A DNA stretch of 64,000 nucleotides from an uncultured Eubacteriales bacterium (lineage in GTDB: Bacteria; Bacillota; Clostridia; Saccharofermentanales; UBA5734): positions 42,471 through 106,470 of the forward strand of contig CAILLO010000028.1 in the NCBI GenBank assembly GCA_903835065.1, written 5' to 3'. The position numbers and the translations under genes were made by a program. The notes under the pieces were generated by a model. That model searched no databases. It saw nothing but the letters and a program-made list of their open reading frames with translations, and was not told where the DNA came from. Positions 23,468-31,442 of this stretch are shown here, in pieces (the stretch's first letter is position 1; every line of letters begins with the position of its first letter).

Positions 23468-24531
23468 GCCCGGTTCCCTTCGGCGCCGTGGAAACGGTGC
23501 CAGATCCCGCAGGCGCCTTCTGGGGACACCATGCAGGGGCCGATCGGCGTGCGCGGGGTGCAGGCCGTGCCGAACATCGGGCAGTCCTGCGGGTCGCAGC
23601 GGCCGCGGATCACCTCGCCGCAGCGGCAGCCCGGCGTTTCGTCCCGGTCGGGCGCGGCGTCGTCGAACGGCACCGCGAAGCCGGCGAATTCCGGACGCAG
23701 GCGCAGTCCGGAGCCGGGGATGACGCCGAGGCCGCGCCACCAGGCGTCGCAGGGCTCGTAGACGCGTCCGATGGCGGCGACCGCGCGCGGGTTCCCCTCG
23801 GGGCGGACCGCCGTCGGATAGAGGTTGTGGACTGCGTGGCGTCCGGCCTGGCGCTGCTCGAGCAGGTCGAGCACGCCGGCGAGGATCGACTCGGCGTCGA
23901 AGCCCGCGACCGCGAAGGGGCGGTGGTACTTCTCCGCCAGCGGCCGGTACGCGTCCGACCCGAGCACGACGCTGACGTGGCCGGGAGCGAGGAAGCCGTC
24001 GAGGCCGGGTTCATTGGCGAGCAGCCAGTCGAGGGCCGGGACGACCGTCTTGAGGGACGTGAGCAGGCGGAGGTTGCGGAGCCCGAGCCGGACCGCCTCG
24101 TCGAGCAGCAGCGCATAGGCCGGCGCGGTCGTCTCGAAGCCGACGGCGGCGATCACGTACGTGCGCTCGGGGTGGTCCGCGGCGAGCTTCAGGGAGTCCA
24201 TGGGGGACAGCATCAGCGCGACGTCCCCTCCCTGGGCGGCGGCGCCGGCGAGGTCGGTCGAGGCGCCCGGCACCTTGCGCATGTCGCCGAACGACAGCAG
24301 CGTCGTCGCGGGCGCGAGCGCGGCCTCCACGCAGCGGTCGATGTAGGAGGCGGACGTGACGCAGACGGGGCATCCGGGGCCGGATACGAGGCGGACCCCG
24401 GGAGGGAGCAGTTCGCGGATCCCGTTGCGGAAGATCGAAGCGGTGTGAGTGCCGCAGACCTCCATCAGCCGCGCGGGCGGGCCGTCGTAGGCGGCGAGGC
24501 TCGCGACGAGACGGTCAGGGGCGGCCGTCAT
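23464..24531 (-). CDS. hypD: Hydrogenase maturation protein HypD
   Basis: A 355-residue HypD, the iron-sulfur scaffold on which the Fe(CN)2CO unit is built with HypC. Visible motifs are MEVCGTHTASIFRNGI near residue 22, GPGCPVCVT near 50, and the C-terminal cysteines in GCRCGEVIRGRCDPQDCPMFG and CTPRTPIGPCMVSPEGACG. The ATG lies inside the end of hypC, 17 bases of overlap. In the ORF track it was hidden inside a 1109-residue open frame. Confidence 0.96.
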   Translation of the reverse strand: MTAAPDRLVASLAAYDGPPARLMEVCGTHTASIFRNGIRELLPPGVRLVSGPGCPVCVTSASYIDRCVEAALAPATTLLSFGDMRKVPGASTDLAGAAAQGGDVALMLSPMDSLKLAADHPERTYVIAAVGFETTAPAYALLLDEAVRLGLRNLRLLTSLKTVVPALDWLLANEPGLDGFLAPGHVSVVLGSDAYRPLAEKYHRPFAVAGFDAESILAGVLDLLEQRQAGRHAVHNLYPTAVRPEGNPRAVAAIGRVYEPCDAWWRGLGVIPGSGLRLRPEFAGFAVPFDDAAPDRDETPGCRCGEVIRGRCDPQDCPMFGTACTPRTPIGPCMVSPEGACGIWHRFHGAEGNRA

Positions 24532-24745
24532 TCGAGGCCTCCTCCAGTTCGCGGACCAGCTCGAGCAGGTCGCGGGCGCGCTCCGGCTCCATGACCTCGA
24601 TAGCGCAACCGGCGTGCACGAGCACGAAGTCGCCGGGCTTCGCGTCGACGAGTCCGAGGGCGACGGTGGTGCGGAGACCGGAGTAGTCGATTTCGGCCGT
24701 TTTGCCGTCGATGCGGACGACGAGGCCGGGCAGGGCGATGCACAT
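24515..24745 (-). CDS. hypC: Hydrogenase maturation chaperone HypC
   Basis: A 76-residue HypC/HybG. The essential N-terminal Cys is in MCIALPGLVV, and DFVLVHAGCAIEVM is typical. It binds HypD during Fe(CN)2CO assembly and then the hydrogenase large-subunit precursor, here presumably EchE. An AAGAGG site precedes the ATG. Confidence 0.96.
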   Translation of the reverse strand: MCIALPGLVVRIDGKTAEIDYSGLRTTVALGLVDAKPGDFVLVHAGCAIEVMEPERARDLLELVRELEEASNDGRP

Positions 24746-24767
24746 GGTCGGACCTCTTCCCTTTCGT

Positions 24768-27119
24768 TCAGCGGGTGCCCGACAGGGCCACCCAGGCTTG
24801 CCCGAGGGCGATGCCGCCGTCGTTGGGCGGCACGTCCCGGTTGCAGTATACACGGAATCCGGCCTCCGCGAGGAGGTCGCGACAGCGGACGGACAGGACG
24901 CGATTCTGGAAGACCCCGCCCGTGAGGGCGGCGTCGGCGACGCCCGTGCGGTCGCGGACGCGCCCGCAGAGCGCGGCGGTCGCTCGGGCGAGCGACTCGT
25001 GGAAGTCGAGGGCGGCCTGGAGGACTTCGCCGGGCGCACGACCGGTCCCGGCGAGCCGGCGGACCAGCGGGCGGGTGTCCACGACGAGGCGGTCGTCGGA
25101 TCCGTCGAGCGGCAGCGGCACGGGGTCCGGGACCATCCCGGCGAGGAGGGCGTCGCGCGCGGCGGCCTCGAGGAGGATGGCCGCCTCGGCCTCGTAGCGG
25201 CTGACGAGGCAGAGCCCGAGCAGGGCGCTCGCGGCGTCGAACAGGCGGCCGGCGCTGGACGAGACGTGGACGGCGACGCCGGCGTCGAGCGCGCGCAGCA
25301 GCGCGGCGGCCGGGTCGGCGTCGAACCGGGTCGGGCCGGACGGAGCGGGGCCGTCGCGCCGCGCGAGGGCCGCGACCGCGGACGCGGCGTCGGCGCCGAA
25401 GGCGTCGCGGAGATACGAGACCGCGGCCTTCCAGCCCTCGCGGGAGGCGCTGTCGCCGCCGGCGAGGAGGACGGGGCGCAGGTGGCCGGCCCGCTCGAAC
25501 GAAGCGCCCGCGCACAGGAGGAACTCGCCGCCCCAGACGGTACCGTCCGTGCCGTAGCCGGTGCCGTCGAAGGCCACGCCGAGGACGGGGCCGAGGAGGC
25601 CGTGTTCGGCCTGGACGGAGGCGACGTGCGCGTGGTGGTGCTGGACGGGGACGAGCGGCAGGCCCGACGCGCGGGCGAAGCGGGTCGAGAGGTAGCCCGG
25701 GTGGAGGTCGTGCGCGACGAGGACCGGCCGGACGCCGAAGAGAGAGGCCATCCGGCCCGCTTCGGCGGCGTAGCGGTCGTAGGAGGCCTCGGACGCCAGG
25801 TCGCCGAAGAAGGGGCCGGGGTAGGCGTAGGGGCCGCGGGACAGGCAGAAGGACGCCTTGAGGTCGGCGCCGGCCGCGAGCAGGTCGGGCCCGGACGAGG
25901 CGAGGTAGACGGGCAGCGGGGCGTGGCCGCGGGCGCGGCGCAGGACCTGCGGGAGGCCGCCGGCGACCTGCGCGACCGAGTCGTCGAGTCCGGTGCGGAT
26001 GGGGCGGTCGTGGTGGAGGATGCCGTCGGGGCGGGAGCCGTCGACGCCGACGAGATCGAAAAGCTCGGATTCCGTGGTCATGATGGGCTGGTCGGAGGCG
26101 TTGGCGGAGGTGGCGACGAGGGGGCCGAGCTCGGCGAGCAGCAGCGCCTGCAGGGGGGTGTAGGGCAGGAAGGCGCCGACCTGGCGGCTGCCACGCGTCA
26201 CGGCGGCGACCAGAGGAGTCGCGCCGGGGTCGGCGGCGGCCAGACGGTCGAGGAGGACGATGGGGCGGGCGCGCGAGGCGAGCAGCGCGGCCTCGGGTCC
26301 GGAGACGGCGCAGAGGCAGCGGATCGACGCGAGGTCGGGGAACAGGACCGCGAAGGGCTTCTGGTCGCGGCCCTTCAGGCGACGCAGCCGTTCGACGGCG
26401 TCGGCGGAGTCGGTCCGGCAGCAGAGGTGGTAGCCGCCGATGCCCTTGACGGCGACGAGTCCGCCGGACCGCAGCGCGGCGACCGCCGCCACGAGCGCGG
26501 CCTCGCCGGTCGCGTCCGCTCCCCCGCCGCCCGGCGCGTTCGACCGATAGCCCAGCTGCGGGCCGCAGTGGTGGCAGGACACCGTCTGGGCATGGTAGCG
26601 CCGGTCCGAGCGCGACGAATATTCCGCGGCGCACGCGGGACACATCGGGAAGCCGGCCATGGCCGTGTTCTCCCGGTCGTAGGGCAGCCGGTCGAGAATC
26701 GTGTAGCGGGGTCCGCAGGACTGGCAGCTGATCATGGCGTGGCGGTAGCGGCGGTCGCCAGGGTCGGCGAGCTCGCGCAGGCAGTCGGGGCACACGGGCA
26801 GGTCGGGGGGGAACAGTGCCGCGCCCTCGTCGTCGGTCCCGCTCTCGACGACGCGGAAGCCGTGCACGAAGGGGTCGGAGGGTCCGTCGTAGGGCGCGGT
26901 CTCGAGGTGGACGATCTCGGCCTGGGGCGGCAGGAACCCGCGGAGGTCGGCCAGGAAGGCGTCGAGGATATCGGGTCCGGCTTCGGCGAGGATCTCGACG
27001 CGGCCGCCCAGGTTGCGCACCTCGCCGGCGACGCCGCGCGCCGCGGCCAGACGGGCTACGTAGGGACGGAATCCGACGCCCTGGACGATGCCGCGGACGG
27101 ACACCGAGAGGCGCTTCAC
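24768..27119 (-). CDS. hypF: Carbamoyltransferase HypF
   Basis: A 783-residue HypF. Domains in order: acylphosphatase-like (1-90, with SVRGIVQGVGFRPYVARLA), two zinc-finger motifs (CPDCLREL... CQSCG and CPACAAEY... CHHCG, about 110-185), a YrdC-like domain (about 205-380) and a Kae1-like carbamoyltransferase domain (with FDGTGYGTDGTVWGGEFL and LTGGVFQNRVL). It transfers the carbamoyl group to HypE. GTG 27119 overlaps the hypB stop as GTGA and begins directly at the acylphosphatase motif. Confidence 0.96.
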   Translation of the reverse strand: MKRLSVSVRGIVQGVGFRPYVARLAAARGVAGEVRNLGGRVEILAEAGPDILDAFLADLRGFLPPQAEIVHLETAPYDGPSDPFVHGFRVVESGTDDEGAALFPPDLPVCPDCLRELADPGDRRYRHAMISCQSCGPRYTILDRLPYDRENTAMAGFPMCPACAAEYSSRSDRRYHAQTVSCHHCGPQLGYRSNAPGGGGADATGEAALVAAVAALRSGGLVAVKGIGGYHLCCRTDSADAVERLRRLKGRDQKPFAVLFPDLASIRCLCAVSGPEAALLASRARPIVLLDRLAAADPGATPLVAAVTRGSRQVGAFLPYTPLQALLLAELGPLVATSANASDQPIMTTESELFDLVGVDGSRPDGILHHDRPIRTGLDDSVAQVAGGLPQVLRRARGHAPLPVYLASSGPDLLAAGADLKASFCLSRGPYAYPGPFFGDLASEASYDRYAAEAGRMASLFGVRPVLVAHDLHPGYLSTRFARASGLPLVPVQHHHAHVASVQAEHGLLGPVLGVAFDGTGYGTDGTVWGGEFLLCAGASFERAGHLRPVLLAGGDSASREGWKAAVSYLRDAFGADAASAVAALARRDGPAPSGPTRFDADPAAALLRALDAGVAVHVSSSAGRLFDAASALLGLCLVSRYEAEAAILLEAAARDALLAGMVPDPVPLPLDGSDDRLVVDTRPLVRRLAGTGRAPGEVLQAALDFHESLARATAALCGRVRDRTGVADAALTGGVFQNRVLSVRCRDLLAEAGFRVYCNRDVPPNDGGIALGQAWVALSGTR

Positions 27120-27772
27120 GCGCGCGCCCGGCTCTCCAGCCACGCGGCGAGCTCGGCGAAACCTTCGCCGGTCCGGGAGGAGACCTTGAAGACGGGGGCC
27201 GCGGGGTTGAGCGCCCGCAGGCCCTTCAGGAAGAATGCCTCGTCGAAGTCGACGTAGGGCAGCAGGTCGCACTTGTTGAGGACGACGGCGCTGGCCTTCT
27301 CGAAGGCGAGCGGGTACTTGTAGGGCTTGTCACTGCCCTCGGTCACCGTCGACACGAGCAGGATCGCGTGTTCTCCGATCGTGAATTCGGCCGGGCAGAC
27401 GAGGTTGCCGATGTTCTCGATGAAGAGGATGCCCTTCGCGTCGAGCGAGAGCTCCTCCACCGCTGCGGCGACGAGGGGCGCGTCGAGGTGGCAGGCGCCT
27501 CCGGTGTTGATCTGGATGGTCTCGATGCCGAGCGCGCGCATCGTCCGGGCATCGAGGTCGGATTCGATGTCGCCTTCGACGACGTAGGGGCGGTTCTCCT
27601 GGAAGTGCCGGACGGTCGAGACGATCGTCGACGTCTTGCCGGCGCCGGGGGCGCCCATGACGTTGACCATGAAGATGCGGCGGGGCGTGAGGTTCGCGCG
27701 CACGCCTTCCGCGATGCGGTCGTTCTCTCCGTGGACGGCTTCCTGGACCGAGATGCGGCGGATGTCCGCCAT
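27116..27772 (-). CDS. hypB: Hydrogenase nickel incorporation GTPase HypB
   Basis: A 218-residue SIMIBI-class GTPase. The P-loop is VMGAPGAGKTST (about residue 40), GGACHLDAPL carries the metal-binding Cys-His pair, and VLNKCDLLPYVDF the guanine-specificity motif. There is no His-rich N-terminal extension, so it delivers rather than stores nickel. It works with HypA to insert nickel into EchE. Confidence 0.96.
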   Translation of the reverse strand: MADIRRISVQEAVHGENDRIAEGVRANLTPRRIFMVNVMGAPGAGKTSTIVSTVRHFQENRPYVVEGDIESDLDARTMRALGIETIQINTGGACHLDAPLVAAAVEELSLDAKGILFIENIGNLVCPAEFTIGEHAILLVSTVTEGSDKPYKYPLAFEKASAVVLNKCDLLPYVDFDEAFFLKGLRALNPAAPVFKVSSRTGEGFAELAAWLESRARA

Positions 27773-27799
27773 GTGGGCCTCCTTGCCGGAATCTGCCGG

Positions 27800-28141
27800 C
27801 TACTCGACGTCGATCGAGACGACGTCGAACTCCCGACCGATGCGGGTCGGTTCGCCCTCGCCTCCGCAGGCGGGGCAGTCGAAGGACAGCGGAATGCGTT
27901 CGAACAGGTCGCCGCAGGAGCGGCACCTCATCTTCACGCGGATGCGGCGGATCTCGAGCTCGGCGCCCTCGCAGAGGGTGCCTGCCGCGCAGGGGTCGAA
28001 GTACAGGTGGACGGAGTCGCCGACGTAGCCGGAGGCGTCGCCGACGTCGAGCCGTATTCGGACGACCCGCCGCGCGCCGGCGGCGCGGGCGCGCGCGTCG
28101 GCGACCTCGACGATCCTAAGCGTCGCCGGGTACTCGTGCAT
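27800..28141 (-). CDS. hypA: Nickel chaperone HypA
   Basis: A 113-residue HypA. The N-terminal MHE nickel-binding motif is intact and the zinc ribbon has two CxxC pairs (CRSCG and CPACG, about residues 73-92). It overlaps echF by 26 bases, which ties the maturation genes to the structural hydrogenase genes. Confidence 0.95.
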   Translation of the reverse strand: MHEYPATLRIVEVADARARAAGARRVVRIRLDVGDASGYVGDSVHLYFDPCAAGTLCEGAELEIRRIRVKMRCRSCGDLFERIPLSFDCPACGGEGEPTRIGREFDVVSIDVE

Positions 28142-28562
28142 CGTCCGCGGACGTCGGGGTCGTGGGGAGCGCGACGGCGGCCGGCTTCGCGGGGACGGCG
28201 GGCTTCGCGGCGCCCTCGGGCTTCGGCGCCTGCGTGAACGAGTCGCGCACGGATCCGAAGGACGGGTCGGTGTAGGCGGTGCCCATCGAGAGGCATTTCG
28301 TGGGGCACAGCTCCACGCAGCTGTTGCACTGGATGCAGCGCAGGCGCTCGATGGACCAGCTGCGCTCGGCCTTGGTCACCGAGATCGCCTGGGTCGGACA
28401 GCGGCGGTCGCAGATGCCGCACAGGATGCACTTCTCGATGTCGATCTCGATGTGGCCGCGGGTCTTCGGCTCGTAGACGCGGGGGACGAACGGATAGAGC
28501 CGGGTCGCCGCGGGGTGCGTCAGGCTCTTCAGGACGGTACCGGCAAGGTTGAAGATCTTCAT
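28116..28562 (-). CDS. echF: Ech hydrogenase subunit EchF, 2x[4Fe-4S] ferredoxin-like
   Basis: A 148-residue polyferredoxin subunit homologous to NuoI. Two full cluster motifs (CILCGICDRRCP and CIQCNSCVELCP) lie at about residues 45-90. It hands electrons from ferredoxin to the small subunit EchC. The last about 35 residues are a Pro/Ala/Lys-rich tail (KPEGAAKPAVPAKPAA) not needed for cluster binding and unusual for EchF. Confidence 0.93.
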   Translation of the reverse strand: MKIFNLAGTVLKSLTHPAATRLYPFVPRVYEPKTRGHIEIDIEKCILCGICDRRCPTQAISVTKAERSWSIERLRCIQCNSCVELCPTKCLSMGTAYTDPSFGSVRDSFTQAPKPEGAAKPAVPAKPAAVALPTTPTSADDARVPGDA

Positions 28563-28566
28563 GCCG

Positions 28567-29646
28567 TCACCTCTCCGTGCAGCTGATGCACGGGTCGATC
28601 GTGAGCACCAGCATGGGAACGTCGGCGAGCTGGCAACCCTGCAGCGTCTGGACGAGCGCCGGGACGTTGGCGAAGGTGGGGGTCCGGACGCGGAAGCGGT
28701 CGAGGTGGCGCGTGCCGTTGCCGCGGACGTAATAGATCGCCTCGCCGCGGGGCTGTTCGAGGCGGGCGAAGAACTCGCCGCTGGGCGTGCCCTTGACCGG
28801 GGCGGCGATGTCGCCTTGCGGGAACTTCGGGACGGCCTGGCGGATCAGGTCGATCGACTGCAGCGTCTCGCGGATGCGGACCTGGGTGCGGGCCATGCAG
28901 TCGCCGGCGGTCTCGACGATGGGGTCGAAGGAGAGGTCGTTGTAAGCGGCGTAACCGAGCTTGCGGGTGTCGAGGGACCAGCCGCTCGCGCGCAGCATCG
29001 GCCCGAGCGCGCCGAGGTCGAGCGCGGCCTGCTTCGAGAGCACGCCGACGCCGGTCAGGCGGTGCAGGACGGTGTATTCCTGCGAGAAGGCCGAAATCAG
29101 CGGCTCGAGTTCCTTCTCGACTCGGTCGAGGGCGGTGAGCAGCATCTCGGCCTGCGCGGCGTCGATGTCCCTGCGCATGCCGCCGACCTTGCAGACGGAG
29201 AAAATCACGCGGCCGCCGGTGATGTTCTCGAACACGTCGAGGACGATTTCGCGGACGCGCCAGCTGTGCATGAAGAGGCTCTCGAAGCCGAACGCGTCGG
29301 CGAGGAGGCCCATCCACATCGTGTGGTTGTGGATGCGGGAGAGTTCGGCGAGTGTCGTGCGCAGGAAGTCCGCGCGGCGCGGGATCTCGATGCCCATGAC
29401 GTTCTCGACGGCCATACAGTAACCCATGCCGTGCATGAAGCTGCAGATGCCGCAGATGCGCTCCGCGACGTAGACGTAGTCGATGAAATCGCGCTTCTCG
29501 ACGAGCTTCTCGAGTCCGCGGTGGATGAAGCCGATCGAGGGGATGGCCTCGACGACCTTCTCGTCCTCGAGGACGAGGTCGAGGTGGATCGGCTCGGGCA
29601 GCACGGGGTGCTGCGGGCCGAAGGGGACGACGGTGCGGTTCGCCAT
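28567..29646 (-). CDS. echE: Ech hydrogenase large subunit EchE, [NiFe] catalytic
   Basis: A 359-residue group 4 [NiFe] large subunit related to NuoD. The N-terminal nickel ligands are in RICGICSF (about residue 63) and the C-terminal ones in DPCISCTER, where the protein ends. All four Cys are present, so the active site should assemble. The end falls exactly at the position where other large subunits are cut by a maturation protease, so no C-terminal peptide is left to remove. H2 is formed here from protons and ferredoxin electrons. Confidence 0.96.
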   Translation of the reverse strand: MANRTVVPFGPQHPVLPEPIHLDLVLEDEKVVEAIPSIGFIHRGLEKLVEKRDFIDYVYVAERICGICSFMHGMGYCMAVENVMGIEIPRRADFLRTTLAELSRIHNHTMWMGLLADAFGFESLFMHSWRVREIVLDVFENITGGRVIFSVCKVGGMRRDIDAAQAEMLLTALDRVEKELEPLISAFSQEYTVLHRLTGVGVLSKQAALDLGALGPMLRASGWSLDTRKLGYAAYNDLSFDPIVETAGDCMARTQVRIRETLQSIDLIRQAVPKFPQGDIAAPVKGTPSGEFFARLEQPRGEAIYYVRGNGTRHLDRFRVRTPTFANVPALVQTLQGCQLADVPMLVLTIDPCISCTER

Positions 29647-29650
29647 GGCG

Positions 29651-30067
29651 CTAGCCCTCCTTCCCGGCCGCTTCGGGAGCGGCCGCGGTTCCGGCGTCGT
29701 CGCACGCGCCGGGGTGGTAGGGCGTCGCCGTCCTCAGCTTGTAGAACCTGCCCTTGTAGTCGACGGAGAGGTCGGTGACCCGGACGCCGAAGAGGTCCTG
29801 CATCTCGTTCTCGTAGAGGAACGCGCAGGAGAAGATGCCGGTCACGCTGGGCAGCGTGCCGCCGTCGGGGATCCTCGTGCGGAAGACCTGGAAGTCCCCC
29901 GCGAGGTCGAACGCGTAGTTCACCTCGGTCGCGTCGGCGAGGCGGGTGCAGTGCATCTCCACCATCCGGTACCCGGCGCTCTTCATGTGGTGCGCGCGCT
30001 CGACGACCGAGACGGGCTCGATCTCCGTGATGGTGCGCTTGACGTCCCGCTTCTCGTCCAGGGTCAT
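29651..30067 (-). CDS. echD: Ech hydrogenase subunit EchD (NuoC-like)
   Basis: A 138-residue subunit homologous to NuoC/30-kDa subunit. The FLYENEMQDLFGVRVTDLSVDYKGRFYKL segment is the family signature. It helps dock EchE to EchC. ATG 30067 overlaps the echC stop (ATGA) and has AAGGAAGG upstream. The Ala-rich tail after residue 118 is probably disordered. Confidence 0.93.
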   Translation of the reverse strand: MTLDEKRDVKRTITEIEPVSVVERAHHMKSAGYRMVEMHCTRLADATEVNYAFDLAGDFQVFRTRIPDGGTLPSVTGIFSCAFLYENEMQDLFGVRVTDLSVDYKGRFYKLRTATPYHPGACDDAGTAAAPEAAGKEG

Positions 30068-30546
30068 GGGTTCCTTCCTTCCACCGCAGCGGCCGGGGCC
30101 TTGCGGGCCGCTCGGCGGGCTGCCTTCATGGCGGCGCGCTTCTCCTCGAGGATCGAGAGCGCCTTCACGACGCCGTCGATGATCGCCTCGGGGCGGGCGG
30201 CGCAGCCGGATACGTAGACGTCGACCGGGAGGACTTTGTCCACCCCGCCGAGGATGTTGTAGCACTCGCGGAAGATGCCGCCCGACGTGGCGCAGATTCC
30301 GACGGCGATGACGACCTTGGGGTCTGGCATCTGCTCGTAGATGTTGCGCACGACCGGGGCGTTCTGCTCGTTGATCGCGCCCGTGAGCAGGAACAGGTCG
30401 GCGTGCTTGGGGTTGCCGGTGTTGACCACGCCGAAGCGTTCGACGTCGTAGACCGGCGTCAGACAGGCGAGGACCTCGATGTCGCAGCCGTTGCAGCTGG
30501 ACCCGTCATAGTGGATCAGCCAGGGGGACTTCTTCAGGTAGGGCAT
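30064..30546 (-). CDS. echC: Ech hydrogenase small subunit EchC (NuoB-like)
   Basis: A 160-residue subunit that holds the proximal [4Fe-4S] cluster. Cysteines are in SSCNGCDIEVLACL, GICATSGGIF and YVSGCAARPEAI, matching NuoB-type spacing. It passes electrons from EchF to EchE. The last 25 residues are basic and Ala-rich (KRAAMKAARRAARKAPAA). Its ATG overlaps the echB stop. Confidence 0.95.
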   Translation of the reverse strand: MPYLKKSPWLIHYDGSSCNGCDIEVLACLTPVYDVERFGVVNTGNPKHADLFLLTGAINEQNAPVVRNIYEQMPDPKVVIAVGICATSGGIFRECYNILGGVDKVLPVDVYVSGCAARPEAIIDGVVKALSILEEKRAAMKAARRAARKAPAAAVEGRNP

Positions 30547-31442
30547 CACTTGCCTCCGCGCATCAGGGTGAGCGCGAGCAGATTCAGGAATCCGAACACG
30601 CCGGCCACGATCCAGGCGGACCTGATCGCGAGCTGCCACTTGACGCGCGCGAACGTGTTGTCGACCAGGATCTCGAGGAAATAGACGAGAAGCGCGACGC
30701 CGATGCCCAGGGCGATCGACAGCGGGTTGCTCCAGACGAAGAACAGTGCTATCAGGGCGATCAGGAAGGTCGACTCGTACCAGTGCGCGATCTCGATCCA
30801 GGCGAGCGACGCGCCGGAGAATTCCGTGGTGATGCCCTTCACGATCTCCTGGTGCCCGTGGTGCGAGGTCGAGAGGTCGAAGGGGGACTTGCGGAACTTG
30901 AAGGTCAGCACATAGCAGAAACCGAGGAAGATCATGGGAATCAGCAGGATCGCGGGGCGGGGGGCGACGACGAGGTCCGAGACCTTGAAGCTGCCGTTCG
31001 CCATGTAGAACCCGACGGCCGTCAGCAGGACCATCGGCTCGTAGGCCATCATCTGCAGCAGCTCGCGCTCGGCGCCGATCGAGCTGTACGGGGAGTTCGC
31101 CGCGTAGGCCGCGGAGATGAAGAAGATCGCCGCAAGGGTGAAGGCGAAGATGAAGAGCAGGAGGTCGCCGCCCGAGAAGAACAGCGTTCCGGTGAAGACC
31201 AGGAAGACCAGGAAGAGCACGATGAAGAAGTTCTGCAGCTTGTTGACCGACACGCGCCGCTTCTCGAGGAGCTTGAGGACGTCGTAGAAGGGCTGGAGGA
31301 TCGGCGGGCCCTTCCTTCCCTGCATCCGTGCGGTGATCCTGCGGTCGACGCCGGCGAGGAGGCCGCCGAACAGCGGGGCGAGAAGGACGTAGAGGATGCC
31401 GGTCGCGACGCGGGTCCATTCCGAGGCGTTCAAGAGGATCAT
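30546..31442 (-). CDS. echB: Ech hydrogenase membrane subunit EchB (NuoH-like)
   Basis: A 298-residue membrane protein with about eight hydrophobic segments. The loop QGRKGPPILQPFYDVLKLLEK (residues about 41-61) and the SPFDLSTSHHGHQEIVKG loop are signatures of the NuoH/EchB family. It connects the hydrophilic arm to the ion-pumping subunit. ATG 31442 overlaps the echA stop as ATGA. Confidence 0.95.
   Translation of the reverse strand: MILLNASEWTRVATGILYVLLAPLFGGLLAGVDRRITARMQGRKGPPILQPFYDVLKLLEKRRVSVNKLQNFFIVLFLVFLVFTGTLFFSGGDLLLFIFAFTLAAIFFISAAYAANSPYSSIGAERELLQMMAYEPMVLLTAVGFYMANGSFKVSDLVVAPRPAILLIPMIFLGFCYVLTFKFRKSPFDLSTSHHGHQEIVKGITTEFSGASLAWIEIAHWYESTFLIALIALFFVWSNPLSIALGIGVALLVYFLEILVDNTFARVKWQLAIRSAWIVAGVFGFLNLLALTLMRGGK

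Noticed and set aside
23464-26793. A 1109-residue open frame covering hypD and beyond
   Set aside because: Only the last 355 codons match HypD. The rest is a shadow of hypF.
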